Shown: one piece after another, positions 1 to 8,098 of the stretch
How the letters are laid out: each line of letters starts with the position of its first letter
Position numbering within the stretch: position 1 is the first letter of the stretch
Assembly: GCA_023251255.1 (NCBI GenBank)
Contig: JAHEZD010000051.1
Coordinates: forward strand, 7,768-41,123
DNA: 33,356 nucleotides
Direction of reading: 5' to 3'
DNA from: Chitinophagaceae bacterium
Lineage (GTDB): Bacteria; Bacteroidota; Bacteroidia; Chitinophagales; Chitinophagaceae
Position numbers and translations under genes: made by a program
The notes under the pieces: generated by a model
Told to the model about the DNA's origin: nothing
Database searches by the model: none
The model's input: only the letters and a program-made list of their open reading frames with translations

Positions 1-74
1 GTATTTAATTTAACCAGAAGGTTACTTTTGTGAATTGGCAGCATTAATGCAGTAAATTGTGTCTGCATAGAAGC

Positions 75-695
75 ATGAAATTTCCCTCCAAACATATTGC
101 CCTTCCCATTTTAGTGGTGCTGGCCCTGTTGGTTTCACCAAAAGTTCATGCCCAGCATGGTATTTACGATACCATAAAAGTATATGCTTATGTTACCCCG
201 CAGGGCGATACGATTCCCATGAGCTATTTGCCCGGTGTGGAAGTGAGGGCAAGGATGACCAAACAATGGAAAAATTATTGGGCCGATTGGACCAGGCTCC
301 GCAATGCGGTGTATGTCACCTACCCTTATGCCATTTCGGCCAGCCGTGTCATGAACGAGATCAATGCAAAACTGGTGGGCGTAACGGACAGGAAGGAACG
401 CAAGAAAATTATCCGTTCGCGGGAAAAGGATTTGAAAAAGGAGTTTGCCGACAAGATTACCAACCTTTCCGTTTATCAGGGAAAGGTCCTCATGAAACTG
501 ATTTACCGCCAAACGGGCAATAACTGCTACGAAATTATCGATGAATACAAGGGCAGCTTCACTGCTGCATTTTACCAGACCATTGCCCTGCTTTTTGGCA
601 GTAACCTCAAGCAGAATTATGATGCTGCAGGTAAGGATATGGATATGGAAAAAATAGTGAAGGATGTGGAGAAAATGTACGGCTATAAAGGTTAG
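75..695 (+). CDS. DUF4294 family exported protein
   Basis: A 206-residue protein with an N-terminal signal peptide (hydrophobic run about residues 8-22, likely cleavage after V-H-A before QHG), so it is expected to be exported to the periplasm. The body matches my memory of the Bacteroidota DUF4294 family: an opening Y-D-T-I-K-V segment, the G-D-T-I-P motif, then V-Y-V-T-Y-P-Y-A followed by a basic helical region (ERKK-I-I-R-S-R-EKDLKKEF) and a motif around L-I-Y-R-Q-T-G-N. The molecular function of the family is unknown. The frame stays open upstream to a TTG at 57, but the ATG at 75 places the signal peptide at the true N terminus. It is the first complete gene in the window; the next plus-strand gene starts 123 bp later and is probably independent. 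Confidence 0.85.
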   Translation: MKFPSKHIALPILVVLALLVSPKVHAQHGIYDTIKVYAYVTPQGDTIPMSYLPGVEVRARMTKQWKNYWADWTRLRNAVYVTYPYAISASRVMNEINAKLVGVTDRKERKKIIRSREKDLKKEFADKITNLSVYQGKVLMKLIYRQTGNNCYEIIDEYKGSFTAAFYQTIALLFGSNLKQNYDAAGKDMDMEKIVKDVEKMYGYKG

Positions 696-818
696 GGGTT
701 TGTCAGGTTGGGCCCATCGAAACCCTCTTCCCATAAACCTTTCCAATTGCTCTTAAGTATTCCATGCTGGAATCCATTTAAAATTCCCCTCTCGTTCATT
801 TGCCATTACTTTTATTGC

Positions 819-1448
819 ATGACTTCACCACTCGTATTGCAGGCTTTCCAATTTGGCAAACAGCGCATTGAATTGTATGTGCCCGACCCCGTTCATGTGC
901 AGCAAAAATTCCTGCAGCAAATAAAGGAAGCTCCATCAATAGCATCCCCCTATTGGTCACAGGTTTGGCCAGCAGCCTTGTCATTGTCGCAATTTTTAGT
1001 TGACCATAGCCATTTGGTCCAGAACAAAAAAGTGCTGGAACTGGCCGCAGGGCTGGGCCTTCCTTCCCTTGTAGCTGCAGCTTATGCCAATAATGTTTAT
1101 TGCACGGATTATTTGCCTGAAGCTATTGAAGTAATTAATCGGACCATTGCTTACAATCAGTTCAATAATGTAGGAACCGGCCTGCTCAATTGGAACGAAC
1201 TGCCTGAAAATATAACAGCCGATGTACTGTTGCTTAGCGACATCAATTACGAACCAGCTTCTTTTGACGTATTGTTCTCTGTTTTGCAACGGTTTGTCAA
1301 TCAAGGAACAACCATCATATTGAGCACCCCGCAGCGCATCATGGCGAAACCTTTTGTTGGACGCTTATTGCCTTGGTGCATCCAGCAGGAAGAAATAACG
1401 GTGCAGGAAAATATACGCACCACCGTAATGGTTTTCCGGGGGCAATGA
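819..1448 (+). CDS. Class I SAM-dependent methyltransferase (Methyltransf_16/NNMT-like)
   Basis: A 209-residue putative methyltransferase. S-P-Y-W-S-Q-V-W-P-A-A near residues 43-53 is typical of the lysine/NNMT-like family-16 methyltransferases, where it precedes the SAM fold. Motif I is V-L-E-L-A-A-G-L-G-L-P, motif II ends in the acidic Y-C-T-D-Y, and D-V-L-L-L-S-D-I-N-Y-E provides the post-motif II acid. The substrate, possibly a protein side chain, cannot be read from the sequence. The frame is open back to a TTG at 708, but those 37 extra residues look like untranslated leader: the ATG at 819 gives a family-typical start. There is no signal peptide, so it is cytoplasmic. Confidence 0.8.
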   Translation: MTSPLVLQAFQFGKQRIELYVPDPVHVQQKFLQQIKEAPSIASPYWSQVWPAALSLSQFLVDHSHLVQNKKVLELAAGLGLPSLVAAAYANNVYCTDYLPEAIEVINRTIAYNQFNNVGTGLLNWNELPENITADVLLLSDINYEPASFDVLFSVLQRFVNQGTTIILSTPQRIMAKPFVGRLLPWCIQQEEITVQENIRTTVMVFRGQ

Positions 1449-1570
1449 TCAAGCGGTAGCCCATCGTACCGGTACACCGGAAACAGTTTTGACAATAGCA
1501 GGCTAAACAAAGGGACCAGCAAAGGAATCCTGTTGGAAAAGCGTCAAATGGGTATTGTAAATCTGCTAAT

Positions 1571-1942
1571 ATGGTCCAACGAGTATTGATTACATTGGCG
1601 GCAGAAGATGTGGTGCACCAGTTGCGAAAATATTATGGGGACTTGGTGTTCCATCAAACTGCCAGATGCCGCGACAATTTTTCACTTATCTGCTTTCAGC
1701 GGCGTGATTTCAAATTGGGCAATTCAGATGTATATATGGGCACTATTGCCAACTGCGATTTTTACACAGACCAAGACCAGTTTGCGCACTGGAAGTATAC
1801 ACAACTTGTCATTGACGTTATCAACAGTAGGGGGTCAAGCCTGTCGTTGGAAATACCGTTGGGATTGCAGTTTATTCCTAGGTCAAGGGTGTTTACGAAC
1901 GTGGAACTACTGAAACTGGAACAGCAGGGGGCAATCAAATGA
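1571..1942 (+). CDS. DUF779 domain protein with degenerate cysteine motif
   Basis: A 123-residue protein that I recognise as DUF779 from its order of motifs: L-V-F-H-Q near residue 24, a cysteine cluster, D-V-Y-M-G, then F-A-H-W-K-Y-T-Q-L-V-I-D-V and a final L-E-I-P-L-G-L-Q-F-I-P-R-S-R-V-F. As I remember the family, the cluster normally reads close to G-G-C-C-D-G-S...C. Here it is A-R-C-R-D-N-F-S-L-I-C, so the glycines and one of the paired cysteines are lost while the outer two cysteines remain. Members often sit beside aldehyde dehydrogenase genes; none is present here. Function is unknown; a metal- or redox-linked role would depend on the cysteines. ATG start, cytoplasmic. Confidence 0.75.
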   Translation: MVQRVLITLAAEDVVHQLRKYYGDLVFHQTARCRDNFSLICFQRRDFKLGNSDVYMGTIANCDFYTDQDQFAHWKYTQLVIDVINSRGSSLSLEIPLGLQFIPRSRVFTNVELLKLEQQGAIK

Positions 1943-2087
1943 TCTGTTTGCCATGTGAGTGAAGTTTGACCCTCCAGTTTGATTTCTACAGGATACTGGT
2001 TGGATAGTTCGTGGGTAGCGTATATCTTTTAAGATCACATGAAGCGGTAGCGATTGATTTCTTGGGCACCTTCCAAGAAAAAAAATT

Positions 2088-2115
2088 TTGTTTTGAACCA
2101 TAAATGTGTACTTTG
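2088..2115 (+). promoter_or_regulatory. Bacteroidota-type promoter for the T9SS cargo gene
   Basis: A TTG at 2088-2090 is followed after 18 bp by TACTTTG at 2109-2115. This fits the Bacteroidota housekeeping sigma pattern (TTG, about 19 bp, TAnnTTTG) with one base missing in the -7 element. It lies 41 bp upstream of the ATG at 2157, which supports that start over the GTG at 2106, since the latter would fall inside the promoter. Confidence 0.55.
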
Positions 2116-2156
2116 TACACGATAACGATTTGTACAAAAACCAAAATGCTTGCTTT

Positions 2157-4457
2157 ATGAAGAAACTACTGCTTCTTTCCTGTGCATTTGTTGTGCACCA
2201 AATTTGCCTTGGACAGTTTACAACACCCACAGTGGATGGCACCATTTCAGCCAATGAATATGGCACCCATACCAATGGTATCAACCAGCAGACCAATACC
2301 CTTAACTGGTTCATGACCTGGGACAATACTTATTTGTACGTGGCTGTGTCCAGTTACACCAATTCAAACGATGCGCTGGTTTTTTATATAGACCACAACC
2401 CAACCACCATTGTAAACGGTGGCTCCAATACCGATGGCACATTTACGGGTACCAATTATGATGGATTGGGTACAACGGCTCCTTTTAGGGCAGACTTTTT
2501 TGCTTATTTGAAGCCCGGTTATGACGATTACAAGTACCATGATGGTGCTGGTGGCTGGGGTTCATCAACTACGGGCAGCCTGTTAAAATCATATAGTTCC
2601 ACCAACAATGTTTTTGAAGTACGCATACCATGGTCGGCCGTAACAAATGGGGGTGCTAGGCCTGCTTCCTTCAATTTTGTTTGCTTTGGGGGCTATAGCA
2701 CTGGCCTATATGCACAAGTGCCCACACAGAACCCTGGTGGTTCGGTAGCTTCGGTTACATTGCCCTATTATTATACCGTATCCAATACGGCCAACAGCAC
2801 AGCCACAAAACCTTTTAGCCAAACGAGCTATGCCAGTAAAACGGGCTTTGCAACATTGTCTTCCGCAACAGCTTTTTATGATTTCACGCTTAACAGTTCC
2901 GGCGCATCGTTCTCGGCAGCGCAAACAGTCAGCGGTACCTTAACGGTTACGGCTGGTGGTTCAATAAATGCAGGTACCAATCTTACCTTGAAATCATCCG
3001 CTGCGGGCACAGCAAGGGTTGCTGCTGTTTCAGGGTCCATCTCAGGAACGGTTGCCTGTGAAAAATATATTGCGGGTGGTGGCCTTTCCACAGCTTCGCC
3101 CAGTACCAGGGCCTACAGGTTCATGGCACACCCTTTCTCTACTTCATTGAACATGGCCGATATTACGGGCACCGGTGAGATTGATGTGACTGGATCCGGT
3201 GGGGCAACCAATGGGTTTACCGCTACGGCAAGCAACAACCCATCGGCATTTAAGTATGATGCGGCTTCTGCTACCAGCAATGCGGGTGCGGGACTGCAAG
3301 CAGGTTGGCTGGCCTATACATCTGCCAACGGTGGCGCAGGCAATACTTGGGACCAGTACCAGGGCCTGCGTGTTTTTTACCGTGGCGCAAAAGGGGAAGG
3401 CTTAACAGGTGCAGCTTATACTGTTGGCAGTGCTACCATTAGCATGGCCGGTACGTTGAATACGGGCAGCAAGACCATCAATTTAAATTACAATGCAGGC
3501 GCAAGCACCGGTTTCAATTTAATCGGTAATCCATATCCTTCCAATGTGGACATGACGGGCGTTACCAACTCAAACACCACTTCTTCATACTATGTATGGA
3601 ACCTTGCACTGGGAAATAGGGGCGGTTATACTACCGTTAGTTTTGGCAATGCCTATATTATGCCGCAATACGCTTCCTTTTTTGTGGAGGCCACTGCTGC
3701 TGGTGGTAATGTAACGTTTGCCGAGACAAACAAAACTGCTTCCTCGGCTACCAATACCTTGCTAAGAGCGGTAAGTAACGATAGGGTGCGTTTGCAATTG
3801 AAGAGCGGGACTATTTTGTGGGATGAAATGCAGATGGAACTGGGTAGCCAGTACAAAGCCGCGAAGGAATATGCCGATGCAGCCAAGTTGATGAACCCCG
3901 AAGCTAGTTTGTACAGCATCAGTAGCGACAACCAGTTATTGGCAATTGATAAGCGCAACCTGCAGGATGGCGACATCGTTCCTTTGGGACTGCAAACAGA
4001 TGCTGCACGTTCCTACACCATTGAAGTAAGTGAACTGGGTATTTCCAATATGGAACTTTACTTGAACGACAAATACACCCATACATTGCAGAAACTGGAA
4101 GCGGGCATGGTGTACAGTTTTGCTACCAATGCAGATGCTGCATCAACGGGCAATGGACGTTTTGAAATACTGGCCAAGCAAATGCCTGCGCTGGATGTAT
4201 TGACTACTGCTTTCTCCATTAAGTTAAGCCCCAACCCAAGCTCCGATATGGTCAAAGTGAGTTTCAGTAATGCAGAAATTGCGGCCACAACCATTACACT
4301 GACCAATACAGAAGGAAAAACGATAAGAACAGTCAACGGGGGCAATGTGCAATCAGGCCAAGTGGATATCAATGTTAAGGGCCTTGCAAAGGGAACTTAC
4401 TATATAACCCTGAACAATGGCAAGGAAAGGAAAACAGAAAAATTGCAAGTGCAATAA
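2157..4457 (+). CDS. Secreted T9SS cargo protein with N-terminal CBM9/DOMON-like domain
   Basis: A 766-residue secreted protein. Residues 1-20 form a signal peptide ending in C-L-G-Q. Residues of about 22-190 resemble a CBM9/DOMON-like sugar-binding domain: V-D-G-T-I-S-A-N-E-Y-G near the start, W-D-N-T-Y-L-Y-V-A-V, and later V-F-E-V-R-I-P-W-S-A-V. The middle is Gly/Ser/Thr/Ala-rich, low in charge, with an R-A-Y-R-F-M-A-H-P-F-S-T segment seen in other Bacteroidota surface proteins, and no catalytic motif was found. The last 75 residues are a type IX sorting domain (L-S-P-N-P-S-S-D at its start, G-T-Y-Y-I-T-L near its end, basic tail). It should cross the outer membrane through the Por/T9SS machinery and be surface-attached or released. 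A binding or adhesive role is inferred. The PID-CTERM mini-gene follows 52 bp downstream and may be co-transcribed. Confidence 0.85.
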   Translation: MKKLLLLSCAFVVHQICLGQFTTPTVDGTISANEYGTHTNGINQQTNTLNWFMTWDNTYLYVAVSSYTNSNDALVFYIDHNPTTIVNGGSNTDGTFTGTNYDGLGTTAPFRADFFAYLKPGYDDYKYHDGAGGWGSSTTGSLLKSYSSTNNVFEVRIPWSAVTNGGARPASFNFVCFGGYSTGLYAQVPTQNPGGSVASVTLPYYYTVSNTANSTATKPFSQTSYASKTGFATLSSATAFYDFTLNSSGASFSAAQTVSGTLTVTAGGSINAGTNLTLKSSAAGTARVAAVSGSISGTVACEKYIAGGGLSTASPSTRAYRFMAHPFSTSLNMADITGTGEIDVTGSGGATNGFTATASNNPSAFKYDAASATSNAGAGLQAGWLAYTSANGGAGNTWDQYQGLRVFYRGAKGEGLTGAAYTVGSATISMAGTLNTGSKTINLNYNAGASTGFNLIGNPYPSNVDMTGVTNSNTTSSYYVWNLALGNRGGYTTVSFGNAYIMPQYASFFVEATAAGGNVTFAETNKTASSATNTLLRAVSNDRVRLQLKSGTILWDEMQMELGSQYKAAKEYADAAKLMNPEASLYSISSDNQLLAIDKRNLQDGDIVPLGLQTDAARSYTIEVSELGISNMELYLNDKYTHTLQKLEAGMVYSFATNADAASTGNGRFEILAKQMPALDVLTTAFSIKLSPNPSSDMVKVSFSNAEIAATTITLTNTEGKTIRTVNGGNVQSGQVDINVKGLAKGTYYITLNNGKERKTEKLQVQ

Positions 4458-4509
4458 AACAGTGTAAACCTATGGTCCGGATCAAATTCAACAATCAAAC
4501 ATATATACC

Positions 4510-4701
4510 ATGAAACTGAATATATCAACCATCCAAGTACTGCTACTATTGGCAATGTTCCTTGTGCCATCCTTATTGCATGCGCAGCCAGGTTTTGGTG
4601 ATGATGTGGATGATGTGCCCATTGACGGTGGGCTATCCTTATTGATAGCTGCCGGTGTGGGTTATGGGGCAAAAAGAATGAAGGAAAGAAGGAAGAAATA
4701 A
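4510..4701 (+). CDS. PID-CTERM-like mini-protein (63 aa)
   Basis: A 63-residue protein. Residues 1-25 are a signal peptide ending L-L-H-A. The mature part of about 38 residues is an acidic stretch (G-D-D-V-D-D), the motif V-P-I-D-G-G-L-S-L-L, a short hydrophobic helix ending G-Y-G-A-K, and a basic tail (R-M-K-E-R-R-K-K). That tripartite layout is what I know as the PID-CTERM putative sorting signal of Bacteroidota. There is essentially no cargo between the signal peptide and the sorting signal. It lies between the T9SS cargo gene and a strong terminator, so it is probably the last gene of that transcript. The processing enzyme and role are unknown to me. Confidence 0.75.
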   Translation: MKLNISTIQVLLLLAMFLVPSLLHAQPGFGDDVDDVPIDGGLSLLIAAGVGYGAKRMKERRKK

Positions 4702-4712
4702 GGATGTGTTTT

Positions 4713-4756
4713 AATAGGAGAAAAGCCAATCATACTTGATTGGCTTTTCTCCTATT
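4713..4756. terminator. Bidirectional terminator, 18-bp perfect stem
   Basis: 4713-4730 and 4739-4756 are perfect inverted repeats with an 8-nt loop. It sits between convergent genes (the mini-protein at 4701 and the YcxB-like gene ending at 4771). The stem contains A- and T-runs, so it can end transcription from either side. Confidence 0.85.
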
Positions 4757-4770
4757 ATGGATTCGGTCAA

Positions 4771-5265
4771 TTACTTATTGGGTATTTTGGAGGCAAGCTG
4801 CTGCTTAAAAGTTTCAAATTCATCCGGGTTGCTAAATGCGGCCTTGGGCAGGATGCTGAACTTTTTCTTTGTTTGGTACAATAGGATAAATTCATTGTTG
4901 CTCCTGAAATCCTTGAAGAAAGACCATTTCAATTCGGACTTCCCATCTTTTACGGTGACAAAAATGGTTTCATCCGTTAATACCAGACGAAATGGTTCCC
5001 TGATCCGTTCATTGTTTCTGTAAAAAATGACGGGTAAGATAAAATAAACAAACGCAATGAGCAGCAACAGTAGCAGCGGAAGCAAAATCAAGATGAAATT
5101 GGAAGAGCTGCTGCCTTTTGTTACGATTGTGTAGATACCATACAATAACAACAATGTTCCCAAGATTATCCCCCTTTCTGGATGCAGGGTTTTCCTGTAA
5201 TGGAATTGATAAGCTTCTTTAAATTGCTCTTGGGTATAGTCCAAGTTTATGGTTATTGTTTCCAT
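4771..5265 (-). CDS. YcxB-like two-TM membrane protein
   Basis: A 164-residue inner-membrane protein with two adjacent transmembrane helices (about residues 32-49 and 57-81) between soluble ends. The C-terminal part has the pattern of the YcxB-like domain: L-T-D-E-T-I-F-V, W-S-F-F-K-D-F then F-I-L-L-Y and F-S-I-L-P-K-A-A-F, ending with D-E-F-E-T-F-K-Q-Q-L. The domain has a PH-like fold of unknown function and is common as a single-gene unit in Bacteroidota and Firmicutes. Transcribed alone, convergent with the secreted-protein genes and separated from them by a strong terminator. ATG start at 5265. Confidence 0.7.
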   Translation of the reverse strand: METITINLDYTQEQFKEAYQFHYRKTLHPERGIILGTLLLLYGIYTIVTKGSSSSNFILILLPLLLLLLIAFVYFILPVIFYRNNERIREPFRLVLTDETIFVTVKDGKSELKWSFFKDFRSNNEFILLYQTKKKFSILPKAAFSNPDEFETFKQQLASKIPNK

Positions 5266-5375
5266 TGATTGTTCCCATTGATTTTAGAGATTAAAAATAC
5301 TAAACTGTTTTACAACATGCTGTCAGCAAAAATATTCGGTTAAACAAATTAGGTCGGAGAATTTATCCTTCTGAG

Positions 5376-5561
5376 AAACTGTCTAAAATCATTTCAATGG
5401 CTAATATGTGTTGCTTTTTGGCTGTCCCGCATACAATTGCGGGATTGGATTTTTCGCCTTAGGCGTTAGACTATGGCTGCAAAGCCGATGGCTATCGGCT
5501 CTGCCTTGTTTCGCTCAAAAATCACCAACATATTATTCCATCAAATAATCTTAGACAGTTT
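5376..5561. mobile_element. MITE-like element with terminal inverted repeats and 5-bp direct repeat
   Basis: AAACTGTCTAA at 5376-5386 is exactly inverted at 5551-5561, and the match continues imperfectly inward for about another 14 bp (to roughly 5400 and 5538). Both ends are flanked by CTGAG (5371-5375 and 5562-5566), as expected of a target-site duplication. The 186-bp interior has no credible gene but holds a small hairpin, CCCGCA...TGCGGG, at 5426-5443. It fills most of the 5266-5654 gap; the remainder shows nothing recognisable. The related stretch at 23325-23372 supports a dispersed family. Confidence 0.6.
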
Positions 5562-5654
5562 CTGAGAGAATGAATGCTTGGACCAATATTGTTCCTGCAT
5601 AAATCATTCACTTAAACTTCCAGGAAATCCATCGTCTAACAACAAAACTGTATT

Positions 5655-6671
5655 ATGAAGAGAGCCTGCCATTTTTTAGTTCTTGTAGCAGTAATGCTTG
5701 GTACTTCGTGCAAAAAGAACAGTTCCTCTTCCAGCGGCTCCCAAACAGTAATCTCAATAGCCAAGCCAACAGGTGTGTTTTCCAGTGCCGGCAGCACTTC
5801 CAGTACGGTACTGGATCATAATGAATTAAAAGGTGTGCTCATTAGGGCCCTGTGGAAAGATATAGAGCCTACCGAAGGTAATTTCAATTTTTCTTCCATA
5901 GATGCACAGGTAAGCAGTACCAAAGCGAAAGGAAAAAAATATTCCTTGGGCATAATTGCGGGAGGGATTGGAAGCCCGGACTGGTTGATTACCCAAAAAG
6001 GGGTTCCGTATTTCAATTACCTTTTTCAAGGAACCATGCCTTATAAACTGCCCTTGATATGGGACAGCAATGTACTGTTGTACCTGGGCAAGTTAGCGGA
6101 TAAACTTGCAGGTAAATATGATAGTGATCCTTCTTTATTGCTGGTATATGTTCCCCAGATGACGGCCAACGGAATTGAGGGACACTTGAACGGATTTGAT
6201 AAAAATGCCTTTGCTGCTGCAGGCTATACCGAAACCAAATGGATTGATGCTTCGGTGCAGAATGCAAATAAATTTGCTTCTGCCTTCAGCAATAAGGCAT
6301 TGGCGTTCGAAGTACATGACCTGTTCAGTTCCACTGTGCCAGCATCTACCATCATCAATACGCTATGGAACGACAATACGTTGAACCACCGCATCGGCGC
6401 TGCTATGTGGTGGATATCGGGCGGAACTACTTACCAGCCCAATTTGCTGACTGCCCTTGAAAATTTCCCCGGCGATATCTATTGCCAAGTAATCGATAAG
6501 TCCAGCAATGCATCAAGCTTCCCCAATAATGATTACAGCAAGGTGTTTGAACAGGCAAAAAAAATCAGGGCTAGGTATATTGAGCCTTGGGACTATGAGT
6601 TTGGCTTGACCACATGGAACAACCTTTTCCATGATTTCAATGCCTATGCGGATACATTGAAGAAATATTGA
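5655..6671 (+). CDS. Glycoside-hydrolase-like TIM-barrel lipoprotein
   Basis: A 338-residue protein with a lipoprotein signal: basic start, hydrophobic core and lipobox L-G-T-S-C with Cys19, followed by a KKNSSSSSG linker. It is therefore membrane-anchored. The body looks like a (beta/alpha)8 glycosidase related to the GH42/GH5-like clan: G-V-L-I-R-A-L-W-K-D-I-E-P-T-E-G-N-F-N-F is the strand-loop in which such enzymes describe their first barrel segment, followed by A-K-G-K-K-Y-S-L-G-I. Candidate acids are in G-I-E-G-H-L-N-G, A-F-E-V-H-D and I-E-P-W-D-Y-E-F-G. Catalytic residues and substrate cannot be assigned by eye. The next gene starts 100 bp downstream. Confidence 0.55.
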   Translation: MKRACHFLVLVAVMLGTSCKKNSSSSSGSQTVISIAKPTGVFSSAGSTSSTVLDHNELKGVLIRALWKDIEPTEGNFNFSSIDAQVSSTKAKGKKYSLGIIAGGIGSPDWLITQKGVPYFNYLFQGTMPYKLPLIWDSNVLLYLGKLADKLAGKYDSDPSLLLVYVPQMTANGIEGHLNGFDKNAFAAAGYTETKWIDASVQNANKFASAFSNKALAFEVHDLFSSTVPASTIINTLWNDNTLNHRIGAAMWWISGGTTYQPNLLTALENFPGDIYCQVIDKSSNASSFPNNDYSKVFEQAKKIRARYIEPWDYEFGLTTWNNLFHDFNAYADTLKKY

Positions 6672-6771
6672 TTGCCCATATTCCATGCAAGGTAATGTTG
6701 GTTTACCGGTGTTCAATGGCTGTTCATTAATCATTCATAAATCATAAGTTTGAACAGCCAAAACATTCTAA

Positions 6772-7959
6772 ATGACAAAGCTGCTTTTCGTTCTTCCACT
6801 ATTTTTCGCTGCCCCATTGTTGGCACAGGAAGAAATCAATTTGCCTCCATACAGTGCAGCCCTGTTTTATCAAGTACCCGATAGCTTAAAGGCAGTGCAG
6901 TATTACAATGAATTGATGGTTGATTCAGCCTCCATTTGCAAAAGCTCCTTGTATGGCAGCAATTTCAGTGAAGGTTTCATTGGTTTGCAAGCAGATAAAA
7001 AGGGGAGGCGGAGCATTGTTTTCAAATTGAGCAACAAAGAAAACAAGGAAACAAGATTGGTTGCCAAAGGTCTGCATGTGGGTAGAGCAAGTTCTTTGTC
7101 TGTTGCATGGAAGTATGATTGGCAGGTGCAGCAAGCCTATAAATTCCTGTTGACCATTATTGTAGACAGTGCTTCCCAATCTACCCATTACACAGGATAT
7201 GTTTTTCTGCCAAAGGAGGACAAATGGAAGCTGTTGGCATCATTCCAAAAAATGAACGATGGAAAATATATTAGGGAACCCAGTGTAATTGTTGCTGCAT
7301 TGAGATCAAGCAATAGAACTGAACCAAAAAAGCTATTTGTTCAACAGGCATGGGTACAAAGGGAAAACGGCTCATGGAAAGCATTGAATGAAGCGGTATT
7401 CCGAAGCAATAAATGGGAAACCGGTGCGGGAATTTCAAGAGGCGGGAATTTCTTTTTAGGCCATACAGGCTCAACTACAAGAATGGCGAATGGGGCATCT
7501 TTGAAAGGAGCCGGTTCACAACACCCACGACCAACCATAGACCTTACCAGGCACGTGGACAGCCTCGAACAATTGAACATTGACCTGCAGGAAATCATTG
7601 CTGCCGCACAAACTGGCAAGATTGATACAACAGGCAGTAAGGAAAATGTGTATTACAAAATACTCAAGGAAGGAGATGGCAATTTCGTGAACATTAATGA
7701 TACGGTAACTGTTTTCTACAAAGGCTCTTTGTTGAAGGACGGCTCCGTATTTGATTCAACCAAACAGGAGCCTGCTACATTTCCTTTGAAGCGTTTGGTA
7801 AAAGGTTGGCAAATTGCTTTGCCCCTACTTAAAGTAGGTGGCAAGGTCCGTATGTTCATTCCTTCCGCATTGGCTTATTCCATTAGGAGCAGGAGCAAGG
7901 ATATACCGGCCAATAGTGTGCTGGTGTTTGATGTGGAAGTGGTAGGGCTGAAGAGGTAA
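6772..7959 (+). CDS. DUF3472 - FKBP-type peptidyl-prolyl isomerase fusion, exported
   Basis: A 395-residue protein with a signal peptide (residues 1-18, ending L-L-A before QEE). Residues of about 25-235 resemble DUF3472 as I remember it: an entry of the form G-F-I-G-L-Q, then Y-D-W...A-Y-K-F-L, T-H-Y-T-G-Y-V-F, K-W-K-L-L-A-S-F, and W-V-Q-R-E-N-G-S-W-K-A-L. Residues of about 295-395 form an FKBP domain: V-T-V-F-Y-K-G, D-G-S-V-F-D-S-T, the proline-pocket K-G-W-Q-I-A-L, and R-M-F-I-P-S-A-L-A-Y. The usual LAYG glycine is replaced by serine. It is expected to act as a periplasmic or surface proline isomerase, with the DUF3472 part perhaps targeting glycan or substrate. ATG start. Confidence 0.75.
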   Translation: MTKLLFVLPLFFAAPLLAQEEINLPPYSAALFYQVPDSLKAVQYYNELMVDSASICKSSLYGSNFSEGFIGLQADKKGRRSIVFKLSNKENKETRLVAKGLHVGRASSLSVAWKYDWQVQQAYKFLLTIIVDSASQSTHYTGYVFLPKEDKWKLLASFQKMNDGKYIREPSVIVAALRSSNRTEPKKLFVQQAWVQRENGSWKALNEAVFRSNKWETGAGISRGGNFFLGHTGSTTRMANGASLKGAGSQHPRPTIDLTRHVDSLEQLNIDLQEIIAAAQTGKIDTTGSKENVYYKILKEGDGNFVNINDTVTVFYKGSLLKDGSVFDSTKQEPATFPLKRLVKGWQIALPLLKVGGKVRMFIPSALAYSIRSRSKDIPANSVLVFDVEVVGLKR

Positions 7960-8098
7960 ACCTCCCAAAGGAATAGTTGTACCGTTTCTTAATGACAATA
8001 ATTATTGAGATGAGCTGCCTATAATAATCCGGTCATCATCCTTCTGTTTTCACAATAGAATATTCCTTTATCTTTCAACCTCAATCAAAACGCCTTGT

